Source: Arenibacter sp. ARW7G5Y1
GTDB taxonomy: Bacteria > Bacteroidota > Bacteroidia > Flavobacteriales > Flavobacteriaceae
Direction of reading: 5' to 3'
DNA: 64,000 nt
NCBI RefSeq assembly: GCF_003201775.1
Contig: NZ_QJJZ01000011.1
Coordinates: 1-64,000 of the forward strand
Shown piece after piece: positions 16,822 through 26,640 of this stretch. Each line of letters starts with the position of its first letter. The first letter of the stretch is position 1. Both the position numbers and the translations under genes were made by a program. The notes beneath the pieces were generated by a model. The model saw nothing but the letters and a program-made list of their open reading frames with translations. It was not told the origin of the DNA and searched no databases.

Positions 16822-17349
16822 TTACTTGGTTCTTTCCCCTACAAAATTATCGCTCTGATTTTTAAAAAGTACGTTAAACGTAGTTAAGCTGCCATAAATC
16901 CTTGTTATATATTGTTGCAGGTCCACCTTTTCCTGGTCATCCAAATTTTTACTGCTGTTTATTTTTTGCTCCATTACCCTAATTCGGTCCCTGACCATGA
17001 CTATTTTGTGAAAAAAGGTATCCATTGGAATTTCTTTTTCAGACAAGTTGGAATCGCCGGGCTTTAAAACCAGGCTCCCCCCTTTCCATTTATCGGCAAT
17101 CGGGGTAATGGAACTGGCATCGCTCCAACGTCTTAATATAGAAATCAACGATTGTTCCACTTCGGAAAAGCTAATGGTATCCACTTCGTCCTCCACTGCC
17201 TCCACAACTTCAAAATTCGAATCCAAATCTATGGTTTCCAATCCTTTGTCTATAAAAGTAACCCAATAATGCTTAGACGTTACATTGGTAACTACTCCTT
17301 TACCGTATTCACTGTGATTAATCCGGGAACCTATTCCTAAAAGTTGCAT
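16822..17349 (-). CDS. Conserved hypothetical protein with an N-terminal Tudor-like motif
   Basis: A 175-residue cytoplasmic protein. Residues 5-40 (GIGSRINHSEYGKGVV, then WVTFIDKGLETI) closely follow the small Tudor-like fold at the C-terminus of UvrD/PcrA helicases; the UvrD of this window carries GSLVNHTRFGRGKVL. The rest is helical and charged with 'DRIRVMEQKINSSKNLDDQEK', perhaps a coiled coil. There is no enzyme motif. It is divergent from uvrA, 115 bases away. A DNA or RNA polymerase contact is a reasonable guess, not shown. Confidence 0.8.
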   Translation of the reverse strand: MQLLGIGSRINHSEYGKGVVTNVTSKHYWVTFIDKGLETIDLDSNFEVVEAVEDEVDTISFSEVEQSLISILRRWSDASSITPIADKWKGGSLVLKPGDSNLSEKEIPMDTFFHKIVMVRDRIRVMEQKINSSKNLDDQEKVDLQQYITRIYGSLTTFNVLFKNQSDNFVGERTK

Positions 17350-17464
17350 TAAAAAATATTTTAAGGTTAAAAATGCTAATTTATAGTTAAGCTTTTAATC
17401 TACAAAAAACTAAATAGCCCCTTCTTCATTTTTAGGTATCAAAGTCGTAACTTCGCACATTGCT

Positions 17465-20305
17465 ATGAAAATGATCAATTACGAAGAGAATATTGAGGTT
17501 AAGGGCGCTCGAGTGCACAACCTTAAAAATATAGATGTTACCATACCCAGGGAAAAGCTTGTTGTTATAACCGGACTGTCCGGAAGCGGCAAATCCTCCT
17601 TGGCCTTTGACACCATATATGCTGAAGGACAGAGACGTTATATTGAAACTTTTTCGGCCTATGCCCGACAGTTTTTGGGGGGATTGGAGCGCCCGGATGT
17701 GGACAAGATAGATGGTCTATCACCGGTAATTGCCATTGAGCAAAAGACGACTTCAAAGTCCCCAAGGTCTACTGTAGGTACTATTACCGAAATATATGAT
17801 TTTCTTAGACTTTTATTTGCCAGGGCCAGTGATGCCTATAGCTACAATACCGGGGAGAAGATGGTTAGCTATGATGATGAACAAATTAGGGATTTGATCA
17901 TATCCTCTTACAAAGGCAAGAAAATAAATATATTGGCCCCGATCATCAAGTCCAGAAAGGGGCACTACAGGGAACTATTTGAACAGATTGCGAAACAAGG
18001 CTTTGTCAAGGTAAGGGTAGATGGGGAAATCAAGGATATCGCAAAGGGTATGAAAGTGGATCGTTATAAGACCCACGATATCGAGATTGTTATAGACCGA
18101 CTCAAAATAGAGGAGAGTACAGAATTGGATAAGCGTATTTCAGAAACTATTAATACGGCCATGTACAGTGGTGAAAATGTATTGATGATTTTAGAGGAAG
18201 GAACCGAAGTACCGCGTTATTTTAGTAGGGATTTAATGTGCCCAACCACTGGAATATCATACCCTTCCCCGGAACCCAATACTTTTTCCTTTAATTCACC
18301 AAAAGGTATGTGTCCTGATTGCAATGGACTGGGTCACGTTTATGAAGTTAATGAAAATAAAATTTTTCCTAGTAAAAAATTGTCCATTAAGGCTGGTGGT
18401 ATTGCCCCTTTGGGGGAATATAAAAATTCATGGGCCTTTAAGCAGATTGAGACTATAGCCCAAAGGTATAATTTTGAACTTACGGAACCGATATCGAAAA
18501 TACCGTCCGAAGCTATTCAAATATTGCTCTACGGTGGTAAGGAGAGTTTTGAGGTGGACTCAAAAACCTTGGGTGTAAAACGCGTTTACAAAATAGATTA
18601 CGAAGGGATATCGAATTTTATCAAGAGTCAATTCCATGAGGCCAACTCTACTTCCATTAAACGTTGGGCCAAGGAATATATGGATAAAATTAAGTGTCCC
18701 AGCTGTGAAGGCACTAGATTGAAGCAAGAGTCCTTATATTTTAAGATAGACAACAGAAATATTGCCGATCTCTCCAATTTGGACATTTCGGAATTGGCGG
18801 ATTTCTTTAGCGGACTGGAAAAAAAAATGGAAGGCAACCAATTAAAAATTGCCGAGGAAATTATAAAGGAGATCAAAACAAGGGTTCAATTTCTATTGGA
18901 TGTTGGCCTGGATTACCTCTCTTTGAACAGAAGTAGTAAATCCCTGTCCGGTGGGGAAGCACAGCGTATTAGATTGGCCACCCAAATTGGGTCGCAATTG
19001 GTTGGCGTTCTTTATATCTTGGACGAACCCAGTATTGGATTGCACCAAAGGGATAATGAGCGTTTAATAAAGTCTTTGGAATCGCTCAGAGACCTAGGCA
19101 ATTCGGTAATTGTGGTTGAGCATGACCGCGATATGATAGAACGGGCAGACCATGTTATAGATATTGGCCCCAAGGCAGGAAAGCACGGTGGGGAAATAAT
19201 TTCGGAAGGAAGTCCGGAGGCCCTTAAAGACCACCATACCCTAACGGCCGATTATATTACCGGAAAATTAAAAATAGAAGTTCCTAAAAAACGCAGGGAA
19301 GGGAATGGAAACAGTCTGGAATTATCCGGTTGTTCCGGAAATAATCTTAAAAACGTTTCGGTGCGTTTTCCTTTGGGAAAAATGATCGGGGTTACCGGTG
19401 TTTCCGGCAGTGGTAAATCTACCCTGATCAACGAAACCTTATATCCCATTTTAAATGCGTATTATTTTAATGGGGTAAAAATCCCGATGCCTTACAAAAA
19501 AATTAAAGGTTTGGATCATATAGACAAGGTTATAGACATTAACCAGTCTCCCATAGGAAGAACCCCAAGATCCAATCCTGCTACCTATACCGGTGTCTTT
19601 AGCGAAATAAGGTCCCTTTTTGCCAAGACCCAAGAAGCCTCCATTAGGGGGTATAAACCTGGTCGTTTTAGTTTTAATGTTACGGGCGGACGTTGTGAAA
19701 CATGCCAAGGTGGAGGTCTCAGGGTAATTGAAATGAATTTTTTGCCAGATGTATATGTTGAATGCGAGACCTGTTATGGAAAGCGGTTCAACAGGGAAAC
19801 CTTGGAGATACGGTATAAGGGTAAATCTATAGCCGATGTTCTGGAAATGACCATAAACGAATCTGTTGATTTTTTTGAGAATATCCCCAAGATCTATCGC
19901 AAATTAAAGACTATTCAAGATGTAGGGCTGGGATATATATCCCTTGGACAGCAATCTACCACCCTATCCGGTGGTGAAGCGCAGCGTATAAAGTTGGCTA
20001 CGGAACTATCCAAAAGAGATACTGGAAATACCTTTTATATTCTGGACGAACCAACAACCGGTCTACATTTTGAAGATATTAGGGTATTGATGCACGTACT
20101 TAATAAGCTTGTAAACAAGGGAAATACCGTCTTGGTAATTGAACATAATATGGACGTTATAAAAATGGTAGACCATATTATCGATATTGGATACGAAGGT
20201 GGTCGCAATGGTGGTATGGTAGTTGCAGAAGGAACTCCAGAGGAGGTGGCCAAGGATAAAAAGAGTTACACCTCAAAATTTCTAAGAAAAGAATTAGGTT
20301 TGTGA
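17465..20305 (+). CDS. uvrA: Excinuclease ABC subunit A (UvrA)
   Basis: A 946-residue protein, the normal UvrA length. Two ABC domains are present, with Walker A GLSGSGKSS and GVSGSGKST, signature SGGEAQRI twice, and Walker B 'LYILDEPSIGL' and 'FYILDEPTTGL'. Zinc fingers are seen as 'CPDCNGLG', 'CPSCEGTR' and 'CETCQGGG' with 'CETCYGKR'. UvrA dimers scan DNA for bulky damage and load UvrB in nucleotide excision repair. A near -7 box (TAACTTCG, 17448-17455) ends 9 bases before the ATG, so the leader is very short. No uvrB or uvrC is in the window. Confidence 0.97.
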   Translation: MKMINYEENIEVKGARVHNLKNIDVTIPREKLVVITGLSGSGKSSLAFDTIYAEGQRRYIETFSAYARQFLGGLERPDVDKIDGLSPVIAIEQKTTSKSPRSTVGTITEIYDFLRLLFARASDAYSYNTGEKMVSYDDEQIRDLIISSYKGKKINILAPIIKSRKGHYRELFEQIAKQGFVKVRVDGEIKDIAKGMKVDRYKTHDIEIVIDRLKIEESTELDKRISETINTAMYSGENVLMILEEGTEVPRYFSRDLMCPTTGISYPSPEPNTFSFNSPKGMCPDCNGLGHVYEVNENKIFPSKKLSIKAGGIAPLGEYKNSWAFKQIETIAQRYNFELTEPISKIPSEAIQILLYGGKESFEVDSKTLGVKRVYKIDYEGISNFIKSQFHEANSTSIKRWAKEYMDKIKCPSCEGTRLKQESLYFKIDNRNIADLSNLDISELADFFSGLEKKMEGNQLKIAEEIIKEIKTRVQFLLDVGLDYLSLNRSSKSLSGGEAQRIRLATQIGSQLVGVLYILDEPSIGLHQRDNERLIKSLESLRDLGNSVIVVEHDRDMIERADHVIDIGPKAGKHGGEIISEGSPEALKDHHTLTADYITGKLKIEVPKKRREGNGNSLELSGCSGNNLKNVSVRFPLGKMIGVTGVSGSGKSTLINETLYPILNAYYFNGVKIPMPYKKIKGLDHIDKVIDINQSPIGRTPRSNPATYTGVFSEIRSLFAKTQEASIRGYKPGRFSFNVTGGRCETCQGGGLRVIEMNFLPDVYVECETCYGKRFNRETLEIRYKGKSIADVLEMTINESVDFFENIPKIYRKLKTIQDVGLGYISLGQQSTTLSGGEAQRIKLATELSKRDTGNTFYILDEPTTGLHFEDIRVLMHVLNKLVNKGNTVLVIEHNMDVIKMVDHIIDIGYEGGRNGGMVVAEGTPEEVAKDKKSYTSKFLRKELGL

Positions 20306-20398
20306 AATTAACTGTCAACAAAAGATACTATTTTCATGAAAACAGGATTATAAGGTTATGAAAATAATAGTCTAAATTGATTAAGGATAAAATTTAAC

Positions 20399-21085
20399 AT
20401 GAGAAAAGAGCAGCATCACAAAGGATGGAATGAGATAAAAACCAACGATTCCTGGGCCCTATTCAAGATTATGGGCGAGTTTGTGAACGGATTTGAAAAA
20501 ATGAGCGCTATAGGCCCATGTGTTTCCGTCTTTGGATCCGCACGTACCAAACCAGGTGACAAATACTATGAACTGGCGGTGAGTGTGGCCAAGAGTATTG
20601 CCGAAGCCGGTTATGGAATTATTACCGGAGGCGGTCCGGGAATAATGGAGGCCGGAAACAGGGGGGCACATTTGGCAGGTGGCACCTCCGTTGGCCTGAA
20701 CATTGATTTACCTTTTGAACAACATGACAATCCCTATATTGACGGGGATAAAAGTTTGGATTTCGACTATTTCTTTGTCCGCAAGGTTATGTTTGTAAAA
20801 TACTCACAGGGCTTTGTGGTTATGCCCGGTGGTTTTGGTACATTGGACGAACTTTTTGAAGCAATTACACTGATACAGACCAACAAAATAGAAAAATTCC
20901 CTATTATTTTGGTAGGCTCGGAGTTTTGGAATGGATTAATGGATTGGATTAAGGATTCTATGCTAAATATTGGAAATATTAGCCCAAATGATCTGGATTT
21001 AATTCAAATAGTGGATTCGGAGGAAGAAGTGGTGGATATAATAGATTCCTTTTACAAAGGAAATATATTGAGCCCTAATTTCTAA
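20399..21085 (+). CDS. LOG/TIGR00730 family Rossmann-fold nucleotide phosphoribohydrolase
   Basis: A 228-residue cytoplasmic protein. The family motifs are 'GGGPGIMEAGNRGA' and 'PGGFGTLDELFE', where the PGGxGTxxE signature carries the catalytic Arg/Glu environment. LOG proteins remove ribose 5-phosphate from N6-modified AMP (cytokinin nucleotides in plants and actinobacteria) or from purine nucleotides in other bacteria. It is longer at the N-terminus than the 190-residue type I proteins, as is common for Bacteroidota members. The gene after it starts 11 bases downstream, so the two are probably co-transcribed. Confidence 0.88.
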   Translation: MRKEQHHKGWNEIKTNDSWALFKIMGEFVNGFEKMSAIGPCVSVFGSARTKPGDKYYELAVSVAKSIAEAGYGIITGGGPGIMEAGNRGAHLAGGTSVGLNIDLPFEQHDNPYIDGDKSLDFDYFFVRKVMFVKYSQGFVVMPGGFGTLDELFEAITLIQTNKIEKFPIILVGSEFWNGLMDWIKDSMLNIGNISPNDLDLIQIVDSEEEVVDIIDSFYKGNILSPNF

Positions 21086-21096
21086 ATGCAAGATTC

Positions 21097-23943
21097 TTGA
21101 GGAAATTGGTATACATTCGGAAACCTATTTTATTGTTGATAATCCTTTGTATCAATGGACTGTCCGTTGCCCAACATTCCAATAAACTTTCAGCCACCTT
21201 GGATGTCGAAAGTAAGACTTTCAATATTCAGCAAGAAATTGTCTATCTAAACAATTCCAAGGATACCTTACAGTTTATTTACTTTAATGATTGGGCCAAT
21301 GCCTATGCCAATAAAAATACGGCCTTGGCCAAGAGATTTTCCGAAGAATTTAAGAAGGGACTACATCTTGCCAAGGAGGTTGAAAGGGGGAATACAAAAA
21401 TTACTAGTACCGTTGATGATAATTACCAAGGTTTGGATTGGGAGTATGCCCCTGGCAGGGATATTATTAAGATTAATCTAAACCATCCCCTACCCCCTAA
21501 CACATCTACCAAAATATTTATTACCTATAGGGTGAAATTGCCTTCGGATAAATTCACTACCTACGGCTACGATAACAGGGGAGGCTATTATTTAAAGGAT
21601 TGGTACCTTACCCCTGCCGTTTATGACGGGGAATGGCATTTATATTCCAACAAGAATTTGGAAGATCTTTATACGGATATGGCCAATACATCCATAGAAC
21701 TTATTATACCGCATAATTTATTTGCGGTCTCCAATTTTCATGAATTGGGCAAAAAGCAAGAAGGTGATGTGCAACATGTTTATTTTCAAGGAATTAATCA
21801 AAAAAGTGGGGAGATCATTATAAGGCCTTCCAATCAATTTGTAAAGCATGTAACCCCGGATATAACTATTTTGACCAATCTCCGGTCTCCGAAATATGAC
21901 GAAATATCTTCGGGAATCTCCATCAATCGGATATCCAAATATATCTATGAAAATTTGGGCGATTTCCCACATAAACAATTGTTGGTCTCTGAATTGGATT
22001 ATAATAAGGACCCCTTGTATGGCATCAACCAATTACCGAGCTTTATTCGGCCCTATGAGGAACAGTTTCAATTTGAAATGAAATTTCTCAAAACCGCCCT
22101 TAACAGCTTTATTAGGGAAACCATGTTCCTTGATCCAAGAAAGGAAAAATGGGTTACCGATGCTATTCTCAACTATTTGATGATCGGTTTTGTGGAGGAA
22201 TTCTATCCTGATCAAAAACTGTTGGGCAAATTATCCAGTATTTGGGGGATACGAAATTTTCATCTGGCCAAAATGGATTTTAACGAACAGTATCCCCTGC
22301 TCCATATGTTGTCGGCCAGAAGAAACATTGATCAATCCCTTACTACTCCCAACGATTCGCTCGTAAAGTTCAATCAAAAAATAGCCAACAGATACAAGGC
22401 AGGATTGGGGTTGGCATATTTGGCCGATTATACGGGTAAGGAGCATGTAGATCGCAGTGTAAAGGAATTCTATATAAATTATAGATTAAAACCATGTACC
22501 GCCGCAGATTTTAAATTTATAGTTGTTGAAAACTCGGATAAGGATATCAATTGGTTTTTTGATGAATATGTATCCACCACCCAAAAAATCGACTTTAAAA
22601 TTAAAAAAGTACAAAAAATGGAGGACTCGCTCGTGGTCATCCTAAAGAACAAGGAAGGCACCAATGTACCCATTTCCCTTTTTGGAATAAAAAATGATAC
22701 CGTTGTTTCAAATTATTGGTTTACAAATATTAGCGATCAACAGGCCTTTACAATTCCCAAGAACGGGGAAGATCGTTTAGTTTTGAATTATGACCAGACC
22801 ATTCCGGAATTTAATCAAAGGGATAATTGGAAATCCCTGAACGGATTCTTTTCCAGTAATAAAAAACTGAAATTTCAATTTTTCAAAGATGCCGAGGATC
22901 CGTATTACAATCAGGTTTTTTATGTCCCGGTCCTTGGATTCAACAAGTATGACGGACTTTCCCCAGGGATGAGATTACACAACAAAACGTTGTTGGAAAG
23001 GCCGTTTGTTTTTGATCTGGCCCCTTCCTATGCTCCCAATGAAAAGACTTTTGTAGGTTACGGCAAGTTTAATTTCCGTCAATACCACGGGAAAAGTGGT
23101 CTGTACGTTACCAACTATTCCCTTAGGGGCTCCACCTCACACTTTCGGGAGAATTCCCGTTACAGTACTGTGAGCCCTTCTATTGGTTTTGGCTGGAGGC
23201 CCAACAATCTTTTATTGAACCAGAGGGAAGCTTTGATAATTAGGTCCGTTAGTGTTTTTAGGGATATAGATCCAAGTTTACAGTCCTTGGGGTTGGAAAC
23301 GGATCCGGATTATAATGTGTTCAACGCAAAATACTATAATACCACCAATAATATAATCAATTATCTATCCTGGTCGGTTGATGCGCAGTATTCCAATAAA
23401 TTCACCAAGCTTGCGTATGAATTGGAATACCGAAAACTTTTCGAGAACAATAGGCAGTTTAATTTACGCTTTTTTGCCGGGAAGTTTCTCAGAAACGAAA
23501 CGGCGGGAAGTACGGACTTTTTCAGTTTTGCCCTCGATAGGCCAACAGATTACCTGTTTGATTATGAATATTTGGGTAGATCGGAAGGCTCGGGAATCTA
23601 TAGTCAACAGATTATAGTTGCCGAGGGCGGGTTTAAATCCAAATTGCAAAACCCCTTTGCCAATGATTGGATGGCAACCATAAATACCAGTGTAAATATA
23701 TGGCGATGGATAGAAGTCTACGGTGATCTTGGTTTTGTGAAAAATAAAGGTTTAAAAGAACGCTTTGTCTACGATTCCGGTATTCGTTTAAACTTGTTGA
23801 CAGATTATTTTGAACTTTATTTTCCGTTGTACTCCAACAATGGCTGGGAGATTTCACAACCACAATACGATCAAAAAATCAGATTTGTAATAACCTTTAG
23901 TCCAAGGACTTTAACCGGATTATTTACGAGAAAATGGTTTTAA
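21097..23943 (+). CDS. M1-like (gluzincin) exported protein without zinc motif, with outer-membrane beta-barrel-like C-terminus
   Basis: A 948-residue protein with a signal peptide (IRKPILLLIILCINGLSVAQ). The first 550 residues follow the M1 aminopeptidase plan: a beta-rich N-domain and a thermolysin-like helix region. At the expected HExxH-E site I find 'TDAILNYLMIGFVEEFYP', with no HExxH anywhere nearby. The last 350 residues are alternating beta strands with many Tyr/Phe/Asn and end in 'GLFTRKWF', an aromatic C-terminus typical of barrel proteins. It may bind peptides or stand as an outer-membrane fusion. The start is a TTG; no ATG gives the signal peptide. Relatives are named metalloprotease in flavobacteria, which this copy does not support as an active enzyme. 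Confidence 0.75.
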   Translation: MRKLVYIRKPILLLIILCINGLSVAQHSNKLSATLDVESKTFNIQQEIVYLNNSKDTLQFIYFNDWANAYANKNTALAKRFSEEFKKGLHLAKEVERGNTKITSTVDDNYQGLDWEYAPGRDIIKINLNHPLPPNTSTKIFITYRVKLPSDKFTTYGYDNRGGYYLKDWYLTPAVYDGEWHLYSNKNLEDLYTDMANTSIELIIPHNLFAVSNFHELGKKQEGDVQHVYFQGINQKSGEIIIRPSNQFVKHVTPDITILTNLRSPKYDEISSGISINRISKYIYENLGDFPHKQLLVSELDYNKDPLYGINQLPSFIRPYEEQFQFEMKFLKTALNSFIRETMFLDPRKEKWVTDAILNYLMIGFVEEFYPDQKLLGKLSSIWGIRNFHLAKMDFNEQYPLLHMLSARRNIDQSLTTPNDSLVKFNQKIANRYKAGLGLAYLADYTGKEHVDRSVKEFYINYRLKPCTAADFKFIVVENSDKDINWFFDEYVSTTQKIDFKIKKVQKMEDSLVVILKNKEGTNVPISLFGIKNDTVVSNYWFTNISDQQAFTIPKNGEDRLVLNYDQTIPEFNQRDNWKSLNGFFSSNKKLKFQFFKDAEDPYYNQVFYVPVLGFNKYDGLSPGMRLHNKTLLERPFVFDLAPSYAPNEKTFVGYGKFNFRQYHGKSGLYVTNYSLRGSTSHFRENSRYSTVSPSIGFGWRPNNLLLNQREALIIRSVSVFRDIDPSLQSLGLETDPDYNVFNAKYYNTTNNIINYLSWSVDAQYSNKFTKLAYELEYRKLFENNRQFNLRFFAGKFLRNETAGSTDFFSFALDRPTDYLFDYEYLGRSEGSGIYSQQIIVAEGGFKSKLQNPFANDWMATINTSVNIWRWIEVYGDLGFVKNKGLKERFVYDSGIRLNLLTDYFELYFPLYSNNGWEISQPQYDQKIRFVITFSPRTLTGLFTRKWF

Positions 23944-24052
23944 AATATTAATATATTCTTAAATATTGCCACTATTTTTACGAAATTATCAATATTTAAA
24001 AATACTCTTCGATTTTCTTTAAAGAATTATTAATTATTATCCGCTGCTATTG

Positions 24053-24084
24053 GTTGCAAAAACCATATTGATTTGATATTTTTG
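24053..24084 (+). promoter_or_regulatory. Promoter of the E1 alpha/beta gene
   Basis: GTTG at 24053-24056, 20 bases, then TATTTTTG at 24077-24084, a full match to the -7 consensus. It overlaps the TTG at 24073 that would otherwise be the longest-ORF start, which supports the ATG at 24106. Confidence 0.65.
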
Positions 24085-24105
24085 CGAGAAACCATCAATA
24101 ACGTA

Positions 24106-26517
24106 ATGAATATAGATTCCGAAGCAAGCAACGATATTTCATTTGACGATTTTCAATTACAAATTTTGAAAGACTATGAAATTGCCGTTACTAGTAGGGA
24201 ATGTAGTCTTTTGGGAAGAAGGGAAGTTCTCACCGGGAAGGCTAAATTTGGAATTTTCGGAGATGGTAAGGAGCTTCCACAATTGGCCATGGCCAGATCT
24301 TTTAGGGATGGGGATTTTAGAAGTGGATATTATAGGGATCAAACTTTTATGATGGCCTTGGGGCTGCTTACCCCAAAGGAATTTTTCCATGGGTTATATG
24401 CCACTACCGATATAACCAAAGAAACCATGAGTGCAGGAAGACAAATGGGAGGTCACTTCACCACCTATAGTCTAAATGAGGACGGCAGCTGGAGGGACCT
24501 CACCAAACAAAAGAACAGTAGTGCCGATATTTCTTGTACTGCAGGGCAAATGCCAAGATTGCTAGGCCTGGCCCAGGCATCCAAAATATATAGGAACGTT
24601 AAGGTTAGGCACAGTTCTAAATTTTCAGATAATGGAAATGAAGTGGCTTGGGGAACTATTGGGAATGCCAGTACCAGTGAAGGTGTTTTTTTCGAAACCA
24701 TAAATGCGGCCGGGGTATTACAAGTGCCAATGGTAATCAGTATTTGGGATGACAATTACGGTATTTCCGTCCATGCCAAACACCAGACCACCAAGGAGGA
24801 TATATCAAAGATTTTAGTCGGTTTCCAACGGGACAAGGACAATGCGGGTTACGAGATCTTAAAAGTTAAGGGTTGGGATTATACGGCCCTGATCCATGCC
24901 TATGAAAACGCCTCGGATATAGCGAGGGACGAACACGTTCCGGTAATTATCCATATAACCGAACTAACACAACCACAGGGACATTCTACCTCGGGTTCAC
25001 ATGAGCGTTATAAGAGTGAGGAACGTTTACAATGGGAAAGGGACAATGATTGCAACAAGCGATATAGGGAATGGATATTGGAAAATGGTATTTCCACTGA
25101 AGAAGATTTAAAAACCCTAGAAAAGAATATCAAGAGACAGGTTAGAAGCGCTCGTAAAGAAGCTTGGGAAGAGTTTTTGGCCCCCCATAAGGAACAGAAA
25201 AAAATATTGGTGAACTTATTGGAGAATGCAGCCAACTCCAGTGAAAACAAAATTTTTATCACCAAACTAAAGAACGATTTAATAGCTATTGAAGAGCCCA
25301 TAAAAAAGGATATGGCTTCCAAGGCTAGAAAGGCAATGCGATATTTATTGGGTGAAAACAGTAAGGAAAAAGACCTTTTGGCCGCTTGGACCAGGATTTT
25401 TTTAGAGGAATCCCAAACCAAGTTCAGTTCCTATTTGTATAACGAACAAAGCAACAACGCCTTGAGTGTTCCTGAGGTACCCCCTACGTATGATGCGGAC
25501 CCGGAGGAAGTGGATGGGAGAATAATTCTTAGGGACAATTTTGATTCTCTTTTTGAAAGATACTCCCAAGCATTGATATTTGGGGAAGATAGTGGAACCA
25601 TAGGGGATGTTAATCAAGGATTGGAAGGATTACAAAAGAAATATGGAGAACTTCGGGTCGCCGATGTTGGCATTAGGGAGGCTAGTATAATTGGGCAAGG
25701 TATAGGGATGGCAATGAGAGGTTTACGCCCAATTGCCGAAATTCAATATTTGGATTACATTTTCTATGCACTTTTTACCTTGACCGATGATTTGGCCACT
25801 CTACTCTATAGGACGGTTGGTAAGCAAAGGGCACCATTAATAGTTAGGACCCGTGGACACCGATTGGAAGGGATATGGCATTCTGGTTCGCAAATGGGTG
25901 GTTTAATACACTTATTGCGGGGCATGTATATTTTAGTGCCGAGAAATATGACCAAGGCGGCAGGTTTTTATAACACACTTATGAAGGGAAATGAGCCGGC
26001 CTTGTTGATCGAGAGTTTAAACGGTTATCGATTGAAGGAGCCCAAACCCAATAACCTTGGGGATTTATGTACACCTATCGGAATTGTTGAAGTAGTTAGA
26101 ACCGGAACGGATATTACTTTACTTTCCTATGGATCTACCCTAAGAATAGTGCTGCAAGCAGCTGAAGAACTTAAAGATGTGGGGATAGATGCCGAAGTTG
26201 TGGATGCACAAAGTTTATTGCCGTTCGATTTGCGACAAGACGTACTTAAGAGTGTTAAAAAAACCAGCAGGTTGTTGGTTATAGACGAAGATGTGCCTGG
26301 AGGTTGCTCAGCCTATTTAACTCATGAAATTATTGAGAAACAGGGAGCGTATAAGTATTTGGACAGTGCCCCCCAAACCCTTACGGCAAAGCCCCATAGG
26401 CCCGCCTACGCCACGGATGGCGACTATTTCTCCAAGCCTAACGCCGAGGATATCTTTGAAAAGGTTTATGACATAATGCACGAATCAAATCCTATGGATT
26501 TCCCCGAGTTGCGATAA
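24106..26517 (+). CDS. Fused E1 alpha/beta 2-oxoacid dehydrogenase (branched-chain type, thiamine diphosphate)
   Basis: An 803-residue protein holding both E1 subunits in one chain. The alpha half (to about residue 450) binds thiamine diphosphate through 'GNASTSEGVFFETINAAG' and 'DDNYGIS'. The beta half begins at 'RYSQALIFGEDSG' and carries 'GIREASIIGQGIGMAMRG'. It decarboxylates a 2-oxo acid and passes the acyl group to E2 lipoate. Bacteroidota commonly carry this fused form, mostly assigned to branched-chain 2-oxoacids; the substrate is inferred. The TTG at 24073 lies inside a promoter, so the ATG at 24106 is used. E2 and E3 are not in the window. Confidence 0.9.
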   Translation: MNIDSEASNDISFDDFQLQILKDYEIAVTSRECSLLGRREVLTGKAKFGIFGDGKELPQLAMARSFRDGDFRSGYYRDQTFMMALGLLTPKEFFHGLYATTDITKETMSAGRQMGGHFTTYSLNEDGSWRDLTKQKNSSADISCTAGQMPRLLGLAQASKIYRNVKVRHSSKFSDNGNEVAWGTIGNASTSEGVFFETINAAGVLQVPMVISIWDDNYGISVHAKHQTTKEDISKILVGFQRDKDNAGYEILKVKGWDYTALIHAYENASDIARDEHVPVIIHITELTQPQGHSTSGSHERYKSEERLQWERDNDCNKRYREWILENGISTEEDLKTLEKNIKRQVRSARKEAWEEFLAPHKEQKKILVNLLENAANSSENKIFITKLKNDLIAIEEPIKKDMASKARKAMRYLLGENSKEKDLLAAWTRIFLEESQTKFSSYLYNEQSNNALSVPEVPPTYDADPEEVDGRIILRDNFDSLFERYSQALIFGEDSGTIGDVNQGLEGLQKKYGELRVADVGIREASIIGQGIGMAMRGLRPIAEIQYLDYIFYALFTLTDDLATLLYRTVGKQRAPLIVRTRGHRLEGIWHSGSQMGGLIHLLRGMYILVPRNMTKAAGFYNTLMKGNEPALLIESLNGYRLKEPKPNNLGDLCTPIGIVEVVRTGTDITLLSYGSTLRIVLQAAEELKDVGIDAEVVDAQSLLPFDLRQDVLKSVKKTSRLLVIDEDVPGGCSAYLTHEIIEKQGAYKYLDSAPQTLTAKPHRPAYATDGDYFSKPNAEDIFEKVYDIMHESNPMDFPELR

Positions 26518-26567
26518 CCGTGGAATCCATATCGATATTTCTAAAAAAATTGATCAGCTATAATTCC

Positions 26568-26599
26568 TTTTGTTTTTAAAAAACAAATAATTACTTTTA
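26568..26599 (+). promoter_or_regulatory. Promoter of the DoxX gene
   Basis: TTTTG at 26568-26572, 19 bases, then TACTTTTA at 26592-26599, one mismatch from the -7 consensus. The leader to the ATG at 26641 would be about 36 bases. Confidence 0.5.
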
Positions 26600-26640
26600 G
26601 GCGCAATAACTATTAATTTATTCTAAAAGCTATTCCCCCA

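Noticed and set aside
20329-20366. 9-bp inverted repeat (TATTTTCAT / ATGAAAATA) between uvrA and the LOG gene
   Set aside because: It is AT-only with a 20-base loop and no T tract, so it cannot be told from chance.
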